Assembly: GCF_902459505.1 (NCBI RefSeq)
Contig: NC_047089.1
Coordinates: 27,779,161 to 27,843,160, forward strand
Origin: Geotrypetes seraphini
Taxonomy: Eukaryota > Chordata > Amphibia > Gymnophiona > Dermophiidae
DNA: 64,000 bases
Direction of reading: 5' to 3'
Position numbers and translations under genes: made by a program. Within the stretch, counting starts at the first letter, position 1. Each line of letters opens with the position of its first letter. Shown here piece by piece: positions 63,043 to 64,000 of this stretch. Under the pieces are notes generated by a model. It saw only the letters and a program-made list of their open reading frames with translations, did no database searches and had not been told where the DNA came from.

Positions 63043-64000
63043 CTGAGGAGGGGGGAAGGGCACGACTTCTATCCTCATGGGCTTTTTCTCTCACTGCCTA
63101 TTTTCTTTATGGGCAATATTGAGCTGAACAGCACCGCAAAGGTCATCAGCTTCAGCAGTCTTCGAGAGGCAGGACTCCTGACAGAATGAAGCAGGCAATT
63201 AATGAAATTATCGCCTGAAGCTGACAAATAACCAGAGCCATGCCACCACCTACCCTGAATAAATTGCTAGATGTCACAGTGCAAGCCTTTCAACAGCTGC
63301 TTGACCTGAAGACTTGCTCAATCACTGTCTTCAGCCTTGTTTCCCCTTTCCCCTATAGTGTGGCAGTTACTGTGTGTTTTGTAAACCCCCTTAGGGCCCT
63401 ATGGATTTTTTTACTTCTTTGAAGAAGCCCCGTGTGAAAGGGCAGATTCTTTGTTGGATATTCAAAGCTAAGTAGCATAGTAAATGAAGGCAGACCTGAA
63501 TGGTCCATCCAATTTACCCAAACATATACTCTCTATAATTTAATGATTTAATTTAAATTCTTCTTTTTCTTAGATATTTGTGGGCCAGAAACCCAGAACT
63601 TTGCCCAGTATTGGGCATCCACTGGAGTCACGTTGAAGCTCACACCAGCTCATCTAAACTATCTTAGCCTCTCCTCAAGTGTTTCTTCCTTTTAAAACTT
63701 AATTTACCAAATAAATAAGTTGTTGATTTAAAATAAAATTATTTTGCAAGGTTTTGGGGAAAATGATATCGTTAACCCACAGTGCGGGTGTTTGAAGTCC
63801 TTTTCCTTGCATTTTTTTACACCACAGTCTAGTTTAGACTAATATTAGTCTGTTTGTGTATATCCAGTTATTTTGTTTATCTGTTTGCGGACAGAATTTC
63901 TGTTTTATTGGTTCTTAATAAATATTTATTCATTGGTTTAATCTCTGGTAGATGTGTACAGTTCCATCCCCAGTTTGGCAATTTCTGTTTGTTTTCCATG
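63043..64000 (+). other. 3' region of TMEM217-like copy 3, to window end
   Basis: This is the homologue of 20348-21305. AATAAA is at 63917-63922. It differs from copies 1 and 2 at a number of places where those two agree (for example tgtgtgttttg at 63372). The window ends before the MITE seen in the other copies. Confidence 0.55.

Overview
The window looks like a repeat-saturated vertebrate genome, most likely an amphibian and probably a caecilian. The evidence is a host gene resembling the tetrapod four-pass membrane gene TMEM217 and dense insertions of CR1- and L2-clade LINEs. DIRS-type tyrosine-recombinase retrotransposons are also present, an order found in fishes, amphibians and some reptiles but absent from birds and mammals, along with many short hairpin and hAT-like DNA elements. 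There are no bacterial features. The species call is inference from the repeat style.

The backbone is a tandem triplication. Copy 1 spans about 1-23437, copy 2 about 23438-46274, and copy 3 starts at about 46275 and runs off the right edge. Each copy has the same order: a 5' region with a candidate promoter/exon; a fossil DIRS gag fragment (family A); a G-rich tandem repeat; a CR1 3' fragment (B); an old L2 relic (C); a tRNA-headed SINE; the single coding exon of a TMEM217-like gene with its 3' region; two hairpin elements; and, in copies 1 and 2, another DIRS gag fragment (family B). The three TMEM217-like reading frames (19808-20347, 39627-40193, 62476-63042) are all open.

The copies serve as empty-site references for one another, so insertions can be ordered. 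Copies 1 and 2 share a CR1 (16670-18281; 36486-38100) and a tail-to-tail L2 block that copy 3 lacks. This implies two duplications: first the copy 3 lineage split off, then copies 1 and 2 arose through a junction at 23437/23438. Later private insertions are: a nearly whole CR1 (4028-6959) and a full-length L2-clade LINE with about fifteen 149-bp promoter-like monomers (8578-15213) in copy 1; a reverse-strand DIRS (28566-34187) in copy 2; and a forward DIRS (49337-58562), itself carrying a nearly complete reverse-strand L2 LINE (50985-54506), plus another L2 (60054-61770) in copy 3.

The most unexpected feature is at 45491-45659. An isolated stretch encodes 56 residues that match, from memory, the start of the YEATS domain of AF9/MLLT3. 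It lies inside a block of short DNA elements bounded by imperfect inverted repeats, with no other MLLT3 exon in the window and no splice donor at its end. It looks like a captured host exon. All family names rest on recognising motifs by eye; no search was run.
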